Shown: positions 12,313 through 22,599 of the stretch, piece after piece
Numbering within the stretch: the stretch's first letter is position 1
Layout: each line of letters starts with the position of its first letter
Assembly: GCA_020698575.1 (NCBI GenBank)
Contig: CM036255.1
Coordinates: 17,908,501-17,972,500 of the forward strand
Direction: 5' to 3'
Origin: Bostrychus sinensis
Taxonomy: Eukaryota > Chordata > Actinopteri > Gobiiformes > Eleotridae
DNA length: 64,000 nt
Notes under the pieces: generated by a model
What the model saw: only the letters and a program-made list of their open reading frames with translations
Databases searched by the model: none
Told to the model about the DNA's origin: nothing
Program-made: the position numbers and the translations under genes

Positions 12313-14024
12313 CTAGCCAGCAACAAAGCTGCAGTAGATTCCCCAGTGGTCACTAGTGAAGCGGCCACAGTCCAGTTTCTCCAGACCAATCAAGGCCATG
12401 TGATCAGGGATGAGGCAAGAGACTTCTTCCTTTAAGGCCGGACGGAAATAGATGCGGTCAAAGCGGCAACGGCTTACATAGGGAACTGTCTTATTGTTGT
12501 TGGTTTTGGTGTCCCAGGTGTAGCGGCAGTGTTCTTGTTTTCCCAGACGCTCCCACACATCACACACATTTGAAGGCAGACCCACTTTAGCCACCTGAAA
12601 GAGTTCATGTGAGGTATAAGGAGCATGAATTAATAATTATTTTTTATTAATTTAGGCCTAAAGCCAAGGTACTGACCTCAGTGTCTCTGAGGTTTGTGTC
12701 TCCTCCGAACAACACAGTAACGTCATCAGGAGCATCTGTCATCCTTTGCATCACCACTCGCAGCTGCTTCATTCGCTCCTCTGCATGGCCTTTACAGCTC
12801 TCAAGGTGAGACGTCATCAGGTGTAATTTGTGCTCTTTGAAAGTCACCTGATCACAAAAAAAAAAAAAAAAAAAAATCACAATTTCTTTATATACACATA
12901 TCAATAAGGAATAGACAGAACAGTGTATAAATACACACCTGAGCTACAAGAAGATTTCTCAGCATTTGAGTCGTGGGGTAAGTCACAATGTTGCTCTCTG
13001 ACAGTTTAACTCTGGACCTCTTGAGCATCATGCCAGTGAAGTAACCCTCTTCACCTCCTTGTCAGGATACAATAACATAGTCTTTAGGATCCTCAGCAAT
13101 TATAGGGTCAACTGTCAACCAACATCACTCAAAATACCTTCAATAATGAGGTAGCTCACGGCACGTTTCTTTAAGTACTGCACATAGGGTGGAATGAGCT
13201 CCTGTAAGAACACCACATCTGGAGTATATCTATATGAAAGAAATATTTAAAAGTGTAATTTCCATGCTACCAGAATATGATTATTGATTTATGTTTATAG
13301 CTTCAACAGCTTACAAGACTAAGTAGGAGCAGAGGCCCCTGGCTCGCTCAACAAGGTTGTCCGTATCAAGCCCATCTACATTCCAGGAGATAAGTGACAG
13401 TTTGTTGTCATCTTCCTCTGAACTCTTTGAAGATGAAGGGCTGTCTTTGGTCAAATCAATGCTGCAAAGATTAAACTAAATAAGCTTCAACTATAACTGA
13501 CATCTGAAGCATGATACAAAAGGGGCTTACCATTGTTGTGGTGTTTGATCAATCTTTTTCCTTTTAGTTTCAGGGCTTTTCTTCTCTTGAGAATCTTTCA
13601 CTTCAAACACACTTTCCATGTCTGCCTCAAAGAATGAGTTCAGTGCTCTCTTAAAGGTAACACAAAACATCAGGAGATATGCTGTTATTGTCAGTGTTTA
13701 CACAATAGGCGTGGGTTGGTTACTTTTATTTTGTTTATCATTTTATGTAAAGCAGGGTGTATGGCATTTATGCTGTTACAAAATAAAAGGCATCATGCAG
13801 AAGAATTTATTTTCCACACATGCTTACACTAATAATTGTTAAACCAAAACTGAGTGAGCCAAGCCAAACTATAATACCTCCATTTCCCAGTCATTTTCAG
13901 CCAGGTAGCACTGAGCCACAGCAGAGTCAGTGCCCGCTATCGAGGCAAACTCCTCGCACAAACGAGTTCTGCTTTCTTCCACGTTAGAAACAGATGCTTT
14001 GTCAGACTCTTCTGTAGCAGACAT
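12313..14024 (-). CDS. tdp2: Tyrosyl-DNA phosphodiesterase 2
   Basis: Seven exons in gene order: 14024-13878, 13649-13531, 13461-13315, 13229-13138, 13057-12939, 12847-12677, 12594-12313. They give 358 residues (human 362). The enzyme removes 5'-phosphotyrosyl adducts left by trapped topoisomerase II, acting in the nucleus with Mg2+. A UBA-like N-terminal region (CEEFASIAGTDSAVAQCYLA to SFFE) precedes a variable linker and the endonuclease/exonuclease/phosphatase domain. Catalytic motifs are intact: WNVDGLD (Asn116), FLQE (Glu148), GGDTNLRD (Asp258) and SDHWG (His348). These correspond to human N120, E152, D262 and H351. All junctions use GT-AG. The start is the first ATG, in a frame that runs cleanly into the UBA-like region. 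The gene lies head to head with acot13. A poly(A)/poly(T) run of about 20 bases sits in intron 5. Whether this is the a or b teleost paralogue cannot be told. Confidence 0.95.
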
Positions 14025-14392
14025 CTTGGTAAATGTCTAAACTTTACCACAACAAAATACGATAAAAGTACAGTGTATCTGTAAATTAATTCATGCCACT
14101 TATCTCCGGTGTCGCATTAAATTTTTCCGGGTGGGTAAAACTGCTCACACAACTCTTTGAAATAAATAAAAACATTACATACACAAGATACATAAAGATA
14201 AAGAAGATATTACCTTACGTTTGGATTATTTATTAGCCACTCACATATGTTTAATTTGGTCCGAAACACCATTGTGACAAAAAAGTTTTGTGTTTTTTTT
14301 TGCCCGGAGATATATCACAGACGCAACGTTTTCCGGTTTAAAGTAAACACAAGTTTGACATTGGCTGAGTTTTTTTTTCTTTTGCATTAAAC
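14025..14392. promoter_or_regulatory. tdp2/acot13 bidirectional promoter region
   Basis: The two start codons are only 368 bases apart and point away from each other, so both promoters must share this interval. It has two TTCCGG motifs (14125-14130 and 14331-14336), the core of ETS-type sites common in bidirectional promoters, and an inverted CCAAT box (ATTGG, 14360-14364). No TATA box is obvious. Assigning factors is inference. Confidence 0.6.
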
Positions 14393-15523
14393 ATGGTTTC
14401 CATGTCTTTAAATTCATTAAAGCAGTTAATGAGAGCAATGGTTGACACTCCGGGTTTTGACCGAGTACTTAGCAAGGTAACATACAGAACATGTCTTGTT
14501 TTTATGTTAATGTATGTTGCATGTTCTGTACATATTTATAGCTATGGTTCTTGATACATCTCGCTGACCTGATGGTTTGCCGTTGATGTGCGTGTGTGTT
14601 TAGGTGGACGTTTTGTCTGCAAGCCCCGGTAAGGTGGTGTGTACGATGCAGGTGGCAGAAGAGCACACAAACCGCGGAGGGACACTGCACGGTGGGTTGA
14701 CTGCGACCCTGGTGGACGTCATCTCCACCGCGGCGATCATGAACAGCGAGAGGGGAGCGCCGGGAGTCAGTGTTGACATGAACATAACGTAAGGCTCTAA
14801 ACATAGACAGATCATCATAACCTAAAACAGTATAATCAATGTAACTTTTTATGTGTACGATCAACAGTGAATGTTTGTTTAATGCAACCACAGGCACTAT
14901 CACAAGCCCAATATGGAGAAGCAAACAGGAACAGTCATACAGATTTTGAGTTAATAGTTAACAAGACTTTAATTAAAGTCTTCAGAAACTACAGATAGTG
15001 TGCGTATTTTATTTATGATGAGTTTACTTGTTATCTTATTCTAAAACTCTTTGTGGAGTTGCTTCTGTTTCCTTCTTCAAACTGTGTGTTGATCATTAGA
15101 ATCTGGGGAAATAAATGAGCAATACAGTTCAAGTATCTAATAGAACCACTTTTACTAAATAATATACATTTTGTTGTACCCAGTGTACTCTTCGTTCTGT
15201 ATATTAGGTACGACTCTTACTAAGCTATAAAGTATATAGTATATCTATATCTCCTGCTAGTACATATGTAGAAACAACATAGACCCCTAGATTTCTGGTC
15301 ACCTACTATACAAAAAAATATTTGGTTGCCTTAAAATCATGCTTGTGAAATTTTGTTTTACAGATACATGAATGCTGCCCACATAGGAGAAGATGTACTC
15401 ATCACTGCTCATGTTCTGAAACAGGGAAAGACATTGGCCTTTGCCACTGTAGACCTAACAAGCAAGGTTACAGGAAAACTCATTGCTCAAGGAAGGCACA
15501 CCAAACACCTTGGGAGCAGCTAA
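14393..15523 (+). CDS. acot13: Acyl-CoA thioesterase 13 (Them2)
   Basis: Three exons: 14393-14476, 14604-14788 and 15364-15523, giving 142 residues (human 140). It is a single hotdog-fold thioesterase of the PaaI-like group that hydrolyses medium- and long-chain acyl-CoA and is largely mitochondria-associated. The active-site segment is present: NRGGTLHGGLTATLVD with Asn51, His57, Gly58 and Asp66, matching human Asn50, His56, Gly57 and Asp65. The C-terminal exon (YMNAAHIGEDVLI to HTKHLGSS) completes the central sheet. The first ATG was chosen because it gives the family's usual N-terminus ending MVDTPGFDRVLSKV; two in-frame ATGs follow closely. An AATAAA lies 125 bases after the stop. Confidence 0.95.
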
Positions 15524-15647
15524 ACATTACACCATTACTGTTTAACTGTAATAGACTGGGCAAAAAGTCTGTAAATATTTTGCAAAAAAAACCATCCATG
15601 TACAAAACAGTAATTGTATTGTGCCTAAAATTATTTCATGCACATGC

Positions 15648-15653
15648 AATAAA
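15648..15653 (+). terminator. acot13: acot13 poly(A) signal
   Basis: AATAAA about 125 bases downstream of the acot13 stop codon, followed by AT-rich DNA. It is a canonical hexamer at a usual distance. Confidence 0.55.
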
Positions 15654-15659
15654 AAAGCA

Positions 15660-16790
15660 AATGGACAAGATTTATGCTTTCAGAATTTGCATGTATTGGG
15701 ATATGCTCAGCAGTATTGATTTGAAAATCATCAACAGAAAAACCCAGAAGTTACACGCTTTATACCATCTCAACTGAACAAGAATCAACAAGGAGCAAAG
15801 TTATTTGTTCATTGTCAATCTTTAACAAGCAAGCCCACGAAACCCAATTTTAATTTCAATGTTAGCAAATTAGTATGTCAAATTAAATTAGTTGAACGTT
15901 AATTGTGAAACAAAGTCTGGCACCATATTTGTGTCTCACCAACCCTCGTCCCATTTAAAACAAAACATAAAACAGATTTCAGTAGCTTAAATGAATAGTG
16001 CATGAACTGCTTGAACATGACAGACGTACAATGTCTAACCAACATGTTTCACCTGTGTCCAATGCCACCTAACTCATTCAAGATTTTAGCAAAGGCCTGT
16101 ATAGCACTGTTCAAAGAAAAAGCAAATGTTAGACCAGCAAAAAACAAAAGAAAAAATCTAAGGCGGTGTATAAGAAGCAGTACCTACACCATATGATTTG
16201 ACAAATATTGTTCATCTTGTTATCTCTTACACAGGTGTATTAACACCTTTTCACACCTGTCCTTGGTCAAAAGAATGTGTCAAGTTGTTTTAGCACCCCC
16301 CTTGACATTACATACAAGCCTTAACAATCCTTTTGTTTGACAAGGATATCAACATGTCCATCTGGGAACCACCATGAAAACCTGTGTACTGTATGTATCT
16401 GTTCTGATGCAACATAAAAAGTTCCTTCATTGACTGGTGCTGTTGACAGAGCGGCTCCAAGAGAACAACCAACCACTTAAAATCAATGTTCGTGCAGGTT
16501 TAAATAAACCAAAATGGATGAGGCAGAAATGGAGGGGAAGGGAAAAAAATGAGGGAATCAATCCAAAATGGCAGAGAGGAGGACACTGGGAGGAAAAAAA
16601 GATGGGAACTGAATCAATATCAGGTCAGGGAGGGAGGAGAACGAGTGGGTAACAAAAAGGAGAGATCCAAGCAAAAATTCCAAAATTTGTAAAAAGAAAC
16701 AAGATGAGTACATAAATTTGCATCTGTAGGCTCAGGTGGTAGGGAAGGAGGGTAGGGCTTTTCTTATGTGGCTGGATGGAGCAGGACACC
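15660..16790. other. Convergent acot13/c6orf62 interval
   Basis: Tail-to-tail spacer. Much of the right part is probably c6orf62 3' UTR on the minus strand, but no clear hexamer fixes its end. The purine-rich stretch around 16520-16650 has low complexity and no coding sense. Confidence 0.45.
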
Positions 16791-17861
16791 CTAGTCAGGC
16801 ATATATGGGCGGAGATGATCCTCGATGTCTCCGACACCCCAGCAAGTCAACTGGTCCTGGGGCAGGTACAGGCAAAGGCTGCATAACTTGAAAACTGTGG
16901 CCTTGGTCTTAGGTGTCTGAAATAGAGAGCAATGGGGAACAGTGTGTTTCAATTTCTGAAACTTTAGACAGTGCATCCAGTGTAAACTTTAAGAGCAGCT
17001 GAATCACTCACCTGTAAGTGCTGTCTATCCATGAAGAGAAATACAGACTGAGTTGGATTGTTCATGACCATTCCAGCCTTGTCTTTACGACCCAAAGCAT
17101 GCAAGCACTGCTTCTCATAGTCTCCGTGATGAAATTCAAACTTGGCCTGTAACAACATGACATGATCTTTTAAAGAGGCACCAAAACATTAAAATAGCAG
17201 ATGACTGATTCTTGTGAGTGTGTAATCTGACCTGAACAGGCCTAAAGGGTTCATCATCAGCCCCCTTCCATCTGGAGAATAGTAGACAGACAATCTTCTC
17301 AATATCATTACGTGGCCAAAGGATGAAATCCATCTCTTGTGTGCAGCCTATGACATCCTAGAAAAAAATACAGTGTATTGAAATGTCTTAGTGTTGTCAT
17401 TTTTGGATATTTTACATGCATGTATTGCATAAAAACATACCCTTCGCATTGACTGGTATCGGGGCGCATGTAGCTGCACAACATCTTTTTGCAGGAGCTC
17501 TATTGAACTCTCAAGAGAGTAGCTGGAATCCCGCACACCTCTGAGGATGTTTTCTTCATAGTTGTTGGTCATCACTGGCACCACTTCAGCTACCTCAAAA
17601 AGCGCAGACTTCTTTTTCTAAAACGAATACAAAGAGATATCTAGTTGCGAATCAGTCACACTGAAAGCTACATGTGTAGAATAAAGTTTGATCTACTGTA
17701 GTGTGATACACCACTACATTTGTAAAACAAACCTTTTCTTTGAAAACAAAGGCTATATAAATCTTGAAGTCAAACTGATCAGCCAAAGACTCCCTTTTCT
17801 TCCGAAGCTGAGCACGAAGTCGATTTCTTGTTTGATTTCTTCGTGAAGTTGGGTCCCCCAT
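16791..17861 (-). CDS. c6orf62: C6orf62-like conserved protein
   Basis: Five coding exons in gene order: 17861-17733, 17617-17441, 17357-17232, 17146-17012, 16916-16791. They give 230 residues (human 229), every junction is in phase 0 and all introns are GT-AG. The match to vertebrate C6orf62 is near full length, from MGDPTSRRNQTRNRLRAQLR to IEDHLRPYMPD. The N-terminus is basic and probably helical (LRAQLRKKRESLADQFDF). The rest is a compact globular region without a known catalytic motif. The protein is strongly conserved but its role is not established; the old name HBV X-transactivated protein 12 reflects a screen. It lies head to head with gmnn, as in mammals. Confidence 0.95.
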
Positions 17862-18621
17862 GGTTAGATTTTGCCGGCTGTCTTGTGTAATGTACGTTGA
17901 CAATACTCTACTTTTGCTTTTCAGGTTGGATAAAGGATGACAATTAACTACCCACTGTAGAAACGCATCAAACAACTCTATGCTAGATCTGTGAGATAGC
18001 CACTATCAACTGAAAATGTCTGCAAATTAAAAAATAAAAACTTTGACATTTTTCTATTTGTAGAGGGACACTGAGGAGGAGGGGAATGGTTATCAAGCTA
18101 CGACTACATCTCCCTACGATTTGTTCAGAAATCCAAATTTAAGACATGACTTTTAAGCCAAACAAGTCATTTATATCAAAATGCCACAGACAAGGTTCAA
18201 AGCTGAGAATTAAACCTAAGAGCAACTTAAAATAGATTTTGTAAGTCTTACTAAATCAAACAAGTCGACTGCTTCAACGAAAATCCATTCTGGAAATATA
18301 TTTAGCACGTGAAATTGAGTACAGAAACTAGCAAGCAGACAATTTCTATTATTAGGGTAATTTCAAAGTCCCTTATCCATGGCTGTGGTTTTGTTTTCTT
18401 CTGTGTAGAGTCGGCGTTATGTGCGAGTTAATATAGACAGACTGGGGATATAGACGAACATGGCAGGCAAATACAGATGCCAAAATATAGTGGCACCGGG
18501 TAACATCTAGGACTAGAGTAACTTGACATTTCCTGGAGTTTAGTGCCATGCACTAGGCCCTGCACGGCCTGCAGTGCTGCCACAGCTGATAGTCATCATG
18601 TGGTCGTATTTTAAGCCTTAC
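17862..18621 (-). other. c6orf62: c6orf62 5' intron or leader
   Basis: Sequence upstream of the c6orf62 ATG. An acceptor-like AG lies within about 20 bases of the start codon, which fits a leader exon splicing in from the right. No other gene signal was seen. Confidence 0.35.
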
Positions 18622-19000
18622 CTTGGCATTCGCTTCCGACACTAACTAGTAGTGACTGACTGTATAGCTACATTTTATCTTTTTGAATGGTTGGCTTATT
18701 TGAGGCATGTGTGCTTGCTCATCTAGCGTAAAGTCACCATTCTCGCGCTCACATTTTCTCGCCTGGTTCAATATGAATGCCAGTGCTTTCAGATTAAAAC
18801 GACATTCGGGGTATGTTGATTTAACTAGTTTTGCTTGGCATTTTAGCAACGGACCAAAAACGAGTCGCTTCTGGACGCTCAATAGCAAGACTGCCCCCTT
18901 CACGTCTCAAGTTGTGAGTTGTTTGTTGCGTTTGCTAGCTCTCTTCTTTTCCTTCGTCGTCACAACCCTCGTCTCGCCCTGCCGCATGCCATGTCAAGAT
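18622..19000 (-). other. c6orf62: Candidate non-coding first exon of c6orf62
   Basis: On the minus strand a strong donor, GCCAAG/GTAAGGC, ends at 18622. The sequence to its right becomes GC- and CpG-richer, as at a fish promoter. The right boundary is a guess. Transcript data would settle it. Confidence 0.35.
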
Positions 19001-19199
19001 AAATCGACAATCCAGCGACAATCCTCCGCCCTTTCATTCGACGTGCGCTGTGTGGTGTCTCCCGGAGGGCCCATCGTTAACGGCGTGTCGTCCAGCGGTT
19101 TTGGTGTGGTTTCTTTGTGTGATTTTAGAGCAGCTAATAATGTCACTTGCGGCTCGACAGCCCGAAGCCTTCTCCAAAATGGCGGCCCAAGCAAGCACA

Positions 19200-19567
19200 A
19201 ACAGAGCACAAAGATATGACGTATGCTAACACGTGACCTCAGAGTGAAAAACAACAGCGTCCACAAAACAAATTAAATAAAACAAAACAAAATAAAATAA
19301 AATCCCACCGTTAATGGCGAATTTAGAATGTTTAGAATGTCAATTTTTTGTTATTGAGCATTTTTTAGTTTTTGTTGTTCAGCGAGAGTCAAAGTCAAAC
19401 AATACATTCACTTGATCCAACTTTGGAATTACCTAAAATGTAAGATTTGCGGGTTTACAATAGACGTTTTTCTGTAATATTTGTGTTGCAAATAAAATGA
19501 ATAAAACCCACGTGACCCAGTAGCACCCACGTGACTATGGGCGTATTTAAGCTGCTGGCGCGAGATC
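19200..19567. promoter_or_regulatory. c6orf62/gmnn divergent promoter with repeated CACGTGAC sites
   Basis: CACGTGAC occurs three times: 19230-19237, 19509-19516 and 19528-19535. The last two lie in a short repeat (CCCACGTGAC) just upstream of gmnn. A CRE-like TGACGTA is at 19217-19223. A TATA-like TATTTAAG (about 19544) is followed by GGCGCGAGA (19557-19565), whose complement TCTCGCGCC differs by one base from the E2F site TTTCGCGCC. Geminin is a known E2F target in mammals, so the last site is credible; the others suggest USF-type control. Confidence 0.55.
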
Positions 19568-19619
19568 AGACCTCATGAGAAAAAACAAGAGAGCCTTTCA
19601 GCTGCTAATATAACTAACG
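19568..19619 (+). other. gmnn: Candidate gmnn non-coding first exon
   Basis: The stretch ends in ACTAACG/GTAAGTT, a strong donor, about 30-60 bases after the TATA-like and E2F-like motifs. The next exon starts at 19953 (CACCAG acceptor) and carries the ATG. The left boundary is approximate. Confidence 0.45.
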
Positions 19620-19968
19620 GTAAGTTACACTGCAGTCTGAATTCAGTTTATGTATTAGCTGCCTTATACCAACGGGTTTCACGTGTTTATGCAATTTGTT
19701 TGCCGTAATTTGAGTCCTTGCATTTTTAATTCATTGGATAATCTGTTCTGTGTAGATTTAGCGGTAAGTCGGTTTGGTTTAACGCTAGCTAGCCTATTCA
19801 AGCTCCCTTCCTCTCTGGTATTATTTTGTAAAAGGCCAAGCTAAGGTTGCTAGCATTAGTTCATATGAATATTGTTAGCGGGTCGTGTTTAGCTTAAGCA
19901 ATGCTTTTATTCGGCACCTAACGTTAATGTGTATTTCGCTACGTGTCACCAGGTATTGTGGAACAGGC

Positions 19969-21466
19969 ATGGCTTCCAATGGAAAACTAAAGCAAGTCAG
20001 CGAGCAGTCAAATGAGAACATACTGGTGAGTATCAACTGGTCGGCGACTTGGGACATTTACAAGCGTTTCTGTCTGACATGTCCTCCCCTCCCCTCTCCA
20101 AGTTACTTGCCCCACAAGCGTTAAATGTGAAGACAACAATAGGCCTAAATTTACTCAAATATAGTATGTGGTCTTTCTATCTGTTGGTTGCGGGACAGTG
20201 TTGGGTAGCAGCACTAACCATTAACAAATTCTGTTTGTTAACTGCTTTTTAATGAGAGTTGGGTCGTTTTCCCACGGGCTGAGAAAGCAGCCCTGCCCTT
20301 GTTCCCACACCTGTGGTAATGTTCAGCTCCTTCACTTATGCACTCTTCCATGGTGACAGTGTAACTAAAGTAAGCTGTGCTAAGCCTCAGTGAATAGAGT
20401 CTTTGAAAGTGAGAATACAGGTTATATTCTCCCATGTGACTTAGTTTTCAGCACATGATTATAGTATATGCATCAACTGAAACATTTATTGTCTTCCAGA
20501 GCTTTTTTGCTCCTTCACAAAAAACAATGGGGCCCGCAAGGACAACTCTTAAAGTTCTCCAACCCTCAGCAGTCAACAAGGACTTGGGAAGGGCATCACA
20601 GGTACACAGTGCACACTGATTGTTTTCTATTGATTATCTGGTCACTTTCATTGTTGCATATGTTTCTGTAAGTGTTTGATATTAAATGTTCTCTGTAGGG
20701 GCCAAGGATTATTCCCAAACGAAAACAGTGGGGACCAGAACAAGTCAAAGGTCCAAAGAGGGTGAAGGTTGAAGTCAAATCCACACAGACCGAAACTCTT
20801 GATTCCCCAGATGGTGCAGAAAATGAGGCTTATGAACTTCTGGTCAAAGGTTAGTCTCTCACTGCACTTTAATGCTGGTCAACAACTTTGGAAGTATTTT
20901 TAACTCAGTTTATCTACTGCAGAAACTCCACCTTCAACGTACTGGAAAGAGGTAGCAGAGGAGAGACGCAAAGCCTTGTATAATGTTCTACAAGAGAATG
21001 AGAAGGTAAGTTAATCACTGAGATGAAGGTAATGTTTAGCTCCTAATTTCACTGTTCCCACGCTCCCTTAGTCTCCTTTTGCTAGAGTGACGTTTAAAGG
21101 AAACATTTTTTGCTCTTGAATTTTAAAGCTGTTCAAACATAACTGGCAGACCATTTAGTCCGGCCTTTCTCTCAATAGCTCCACAAAGACATTGAAGCAA
21201 AAGATGACGAGATAACAAAGCTACAGGGTGAGAATGAAGAGCTTCAAGAGTTGGCACAGCATGTTCAGTACATGGCAGATATGATAGAGGTAATGGACAC
21301 CCTGCAGTTGTGAATTTGAACTGTTAAAGGCTTGCTTACTATGCCTTTTGTGTCTTTACTTCAGAGGCTAACGGGAAAGAGCCCAGATAATCTTGAACAA
21401 TTAAGGGATCTTGCACTTGCTACAGAGGAGGCTGAAGATGCTGCACTTGAACAAACAGGAGGATGA
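19969..21466 (+). CDS. gmnn: Geminin, DNA replication inhibitor
   Basis: Six coding exons: 19969-20025, 20500-20601, 20699-20849, 20923-21005, 21179-21289, 21365-21466, giving 201 residues. Geminin binds Cdt1 and blocks MCM loading until APC/C destroys it at mitotic exit. A destruction-box-like RTTL (Arg33 to Leu36) sits in ARTTLKVLQP, equivalent to human RRTLKMIQP. A bipartite basic region (KRKQWGPEQVKGPKR) is a likely nuclear signal. The Cdt1-binding segment and coiled coil follow (STYWKEVAEERRKALYNVLQ to HVQYMADMIERL, about residues 109-171). Oddly, the frame stops at TGA TGA (21464) after ALEQTGG, while the next frame continues at once as a strongly acidic stretch to TAA at 21536. Geminins normally end in such an acidic tail, so a small indel or assembly error is likely. 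Confidence 0.93.
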
Positions 21467-21715
21467 TGAAGACGAGCGTGACTCAGAAGAAACGACAAAT
21501 GACGCTGAACAAGAGTATTCGAATGAACAGGAATAACTCTTGCTGTGACTGAGGCCTATGGACTTTTACTTGAATATCCTGCAAAGTGTTTTTTGTAAAG
21601 TTATTTTTATACCCCTGGTTTTATGTTTTTAGCTCTTGACACTTGTGAACATGAACATTTTTTGCCAAGGATGGTTGATTTGTAAGGCACCCTAAATGTT
21701 TGACATGCCTTGTAA

Positions 21716-21721
21716 AATAAA
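21716..21721 (+). terminator. gmnn: gmnn poly(A) signal
   Basis: AATAAA about 250 bases after the gmnn stop, in AT-rich DNA. It is the first canonical hexamer downstream. Confidence 0.6.
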
Positions 21722-21890
21722 TGCTTTATCATAACTTGTAACTACTCATTAATTCTGTAATGGTACGACTAGTGAGAAGGCTTTGGGTTGTACTTAAAAA
21801 TATTAGGGAAGTATACAAGCTTGTCAGTTAAAAGCTGTGATGCCCTTAAAGTGGCGTTATTTCTTGTTTGAGAAACTGTACATGGGCAGA

Positions 21891-21893
21891 GTG

Positions 21894-21942
<49 letters not shown>
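21891..21942 (+). repeat. (GT)n followed by a long T run
   Basis: About nine GT units run straight into a T tract of about 34 bases. It lies in the spacer between gmnn and ripor2 and is likely to vary in length and be hard to sequence. Confidence 0.85.
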
Positions 21943-22082
21943 CTTGAACACACGGTTTTGGACATGGTCTTTGGTACTTGGCTTTGAGGCAATTCTGTAT
22001 TTGTTTACCAATCACATGGCCCTTGATCATGCCACAACCCGCTGTTCCATGGAAAATGGACCTACAAGGCATGCCTCTAAAC

Positions 22083-22432
22083 CAGTGGTTCCCAACTTTT
22101 TTTTTTTTTTTTTTAAACCAGTGGATATGCCTGACCCTTACCCTTCTCCTACTTGACATGCACCAAGTCATTTAAATTTCAGCATAATAAAAACCACAGC
22201 AGTAAATCAAACCTTTACAGTGAGTATTTTCTAATGTGCCTCAATTTTCACAAAATTTCTGACCACTGCAATGCATCAGCCATTTTCCCTTACATTCATG
22301 TCTTTGTTCATTACAAACACCTGGGTGAACCTAAAAATCAAAATGGCATAGTTAACAAATGCACAATTTCTTTCACTTAATCATTCAGCCCTAGCTTAGA
22401 CTTACTTTCTGAGAGGCCCTTGTGAACCACTG
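22083..22432. mobile_element. Possible hAT-like repeat remnant
   Basis: The left side reads CAGTGGTTCCCAAC and the right side ends GTGAACCACTG, i.e. inverted CAGTGGTTC ends as in many hAT MITEs. No matching 8-bp flanks were found, and a second CAGTGG lies inside, so the boundaries are uncertain. Confidence 0.35.
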
Positions 22433-22599
22433 AAGCTTTGGCGACCCCTAGTGGGGGTACTTTTACTTGGAGCGCTTCCCTAACCCCTGCCAACTCCAGA
22501 TTATGTCCACACAAATTTATAACTAAAGCACAAATAAAACCCCAAAGTTAAATTTAACTCTGTTCAATGTCAGTTATAGTTTAAAAAAAAAAAAGACAC

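Noticed and set aside
14502..14924. 140-codon minus-strand frame
   Set aside because: Antisense to acot13 exon 2, which carries the hotdog active site.
18707..19219. 170-codon plus-strand frame between c6orf62 and gmnn
   Set aside because: It overlaps the GC-rich promoter and candidate leader of c6orf62, and the peptide has no recognisable domain.
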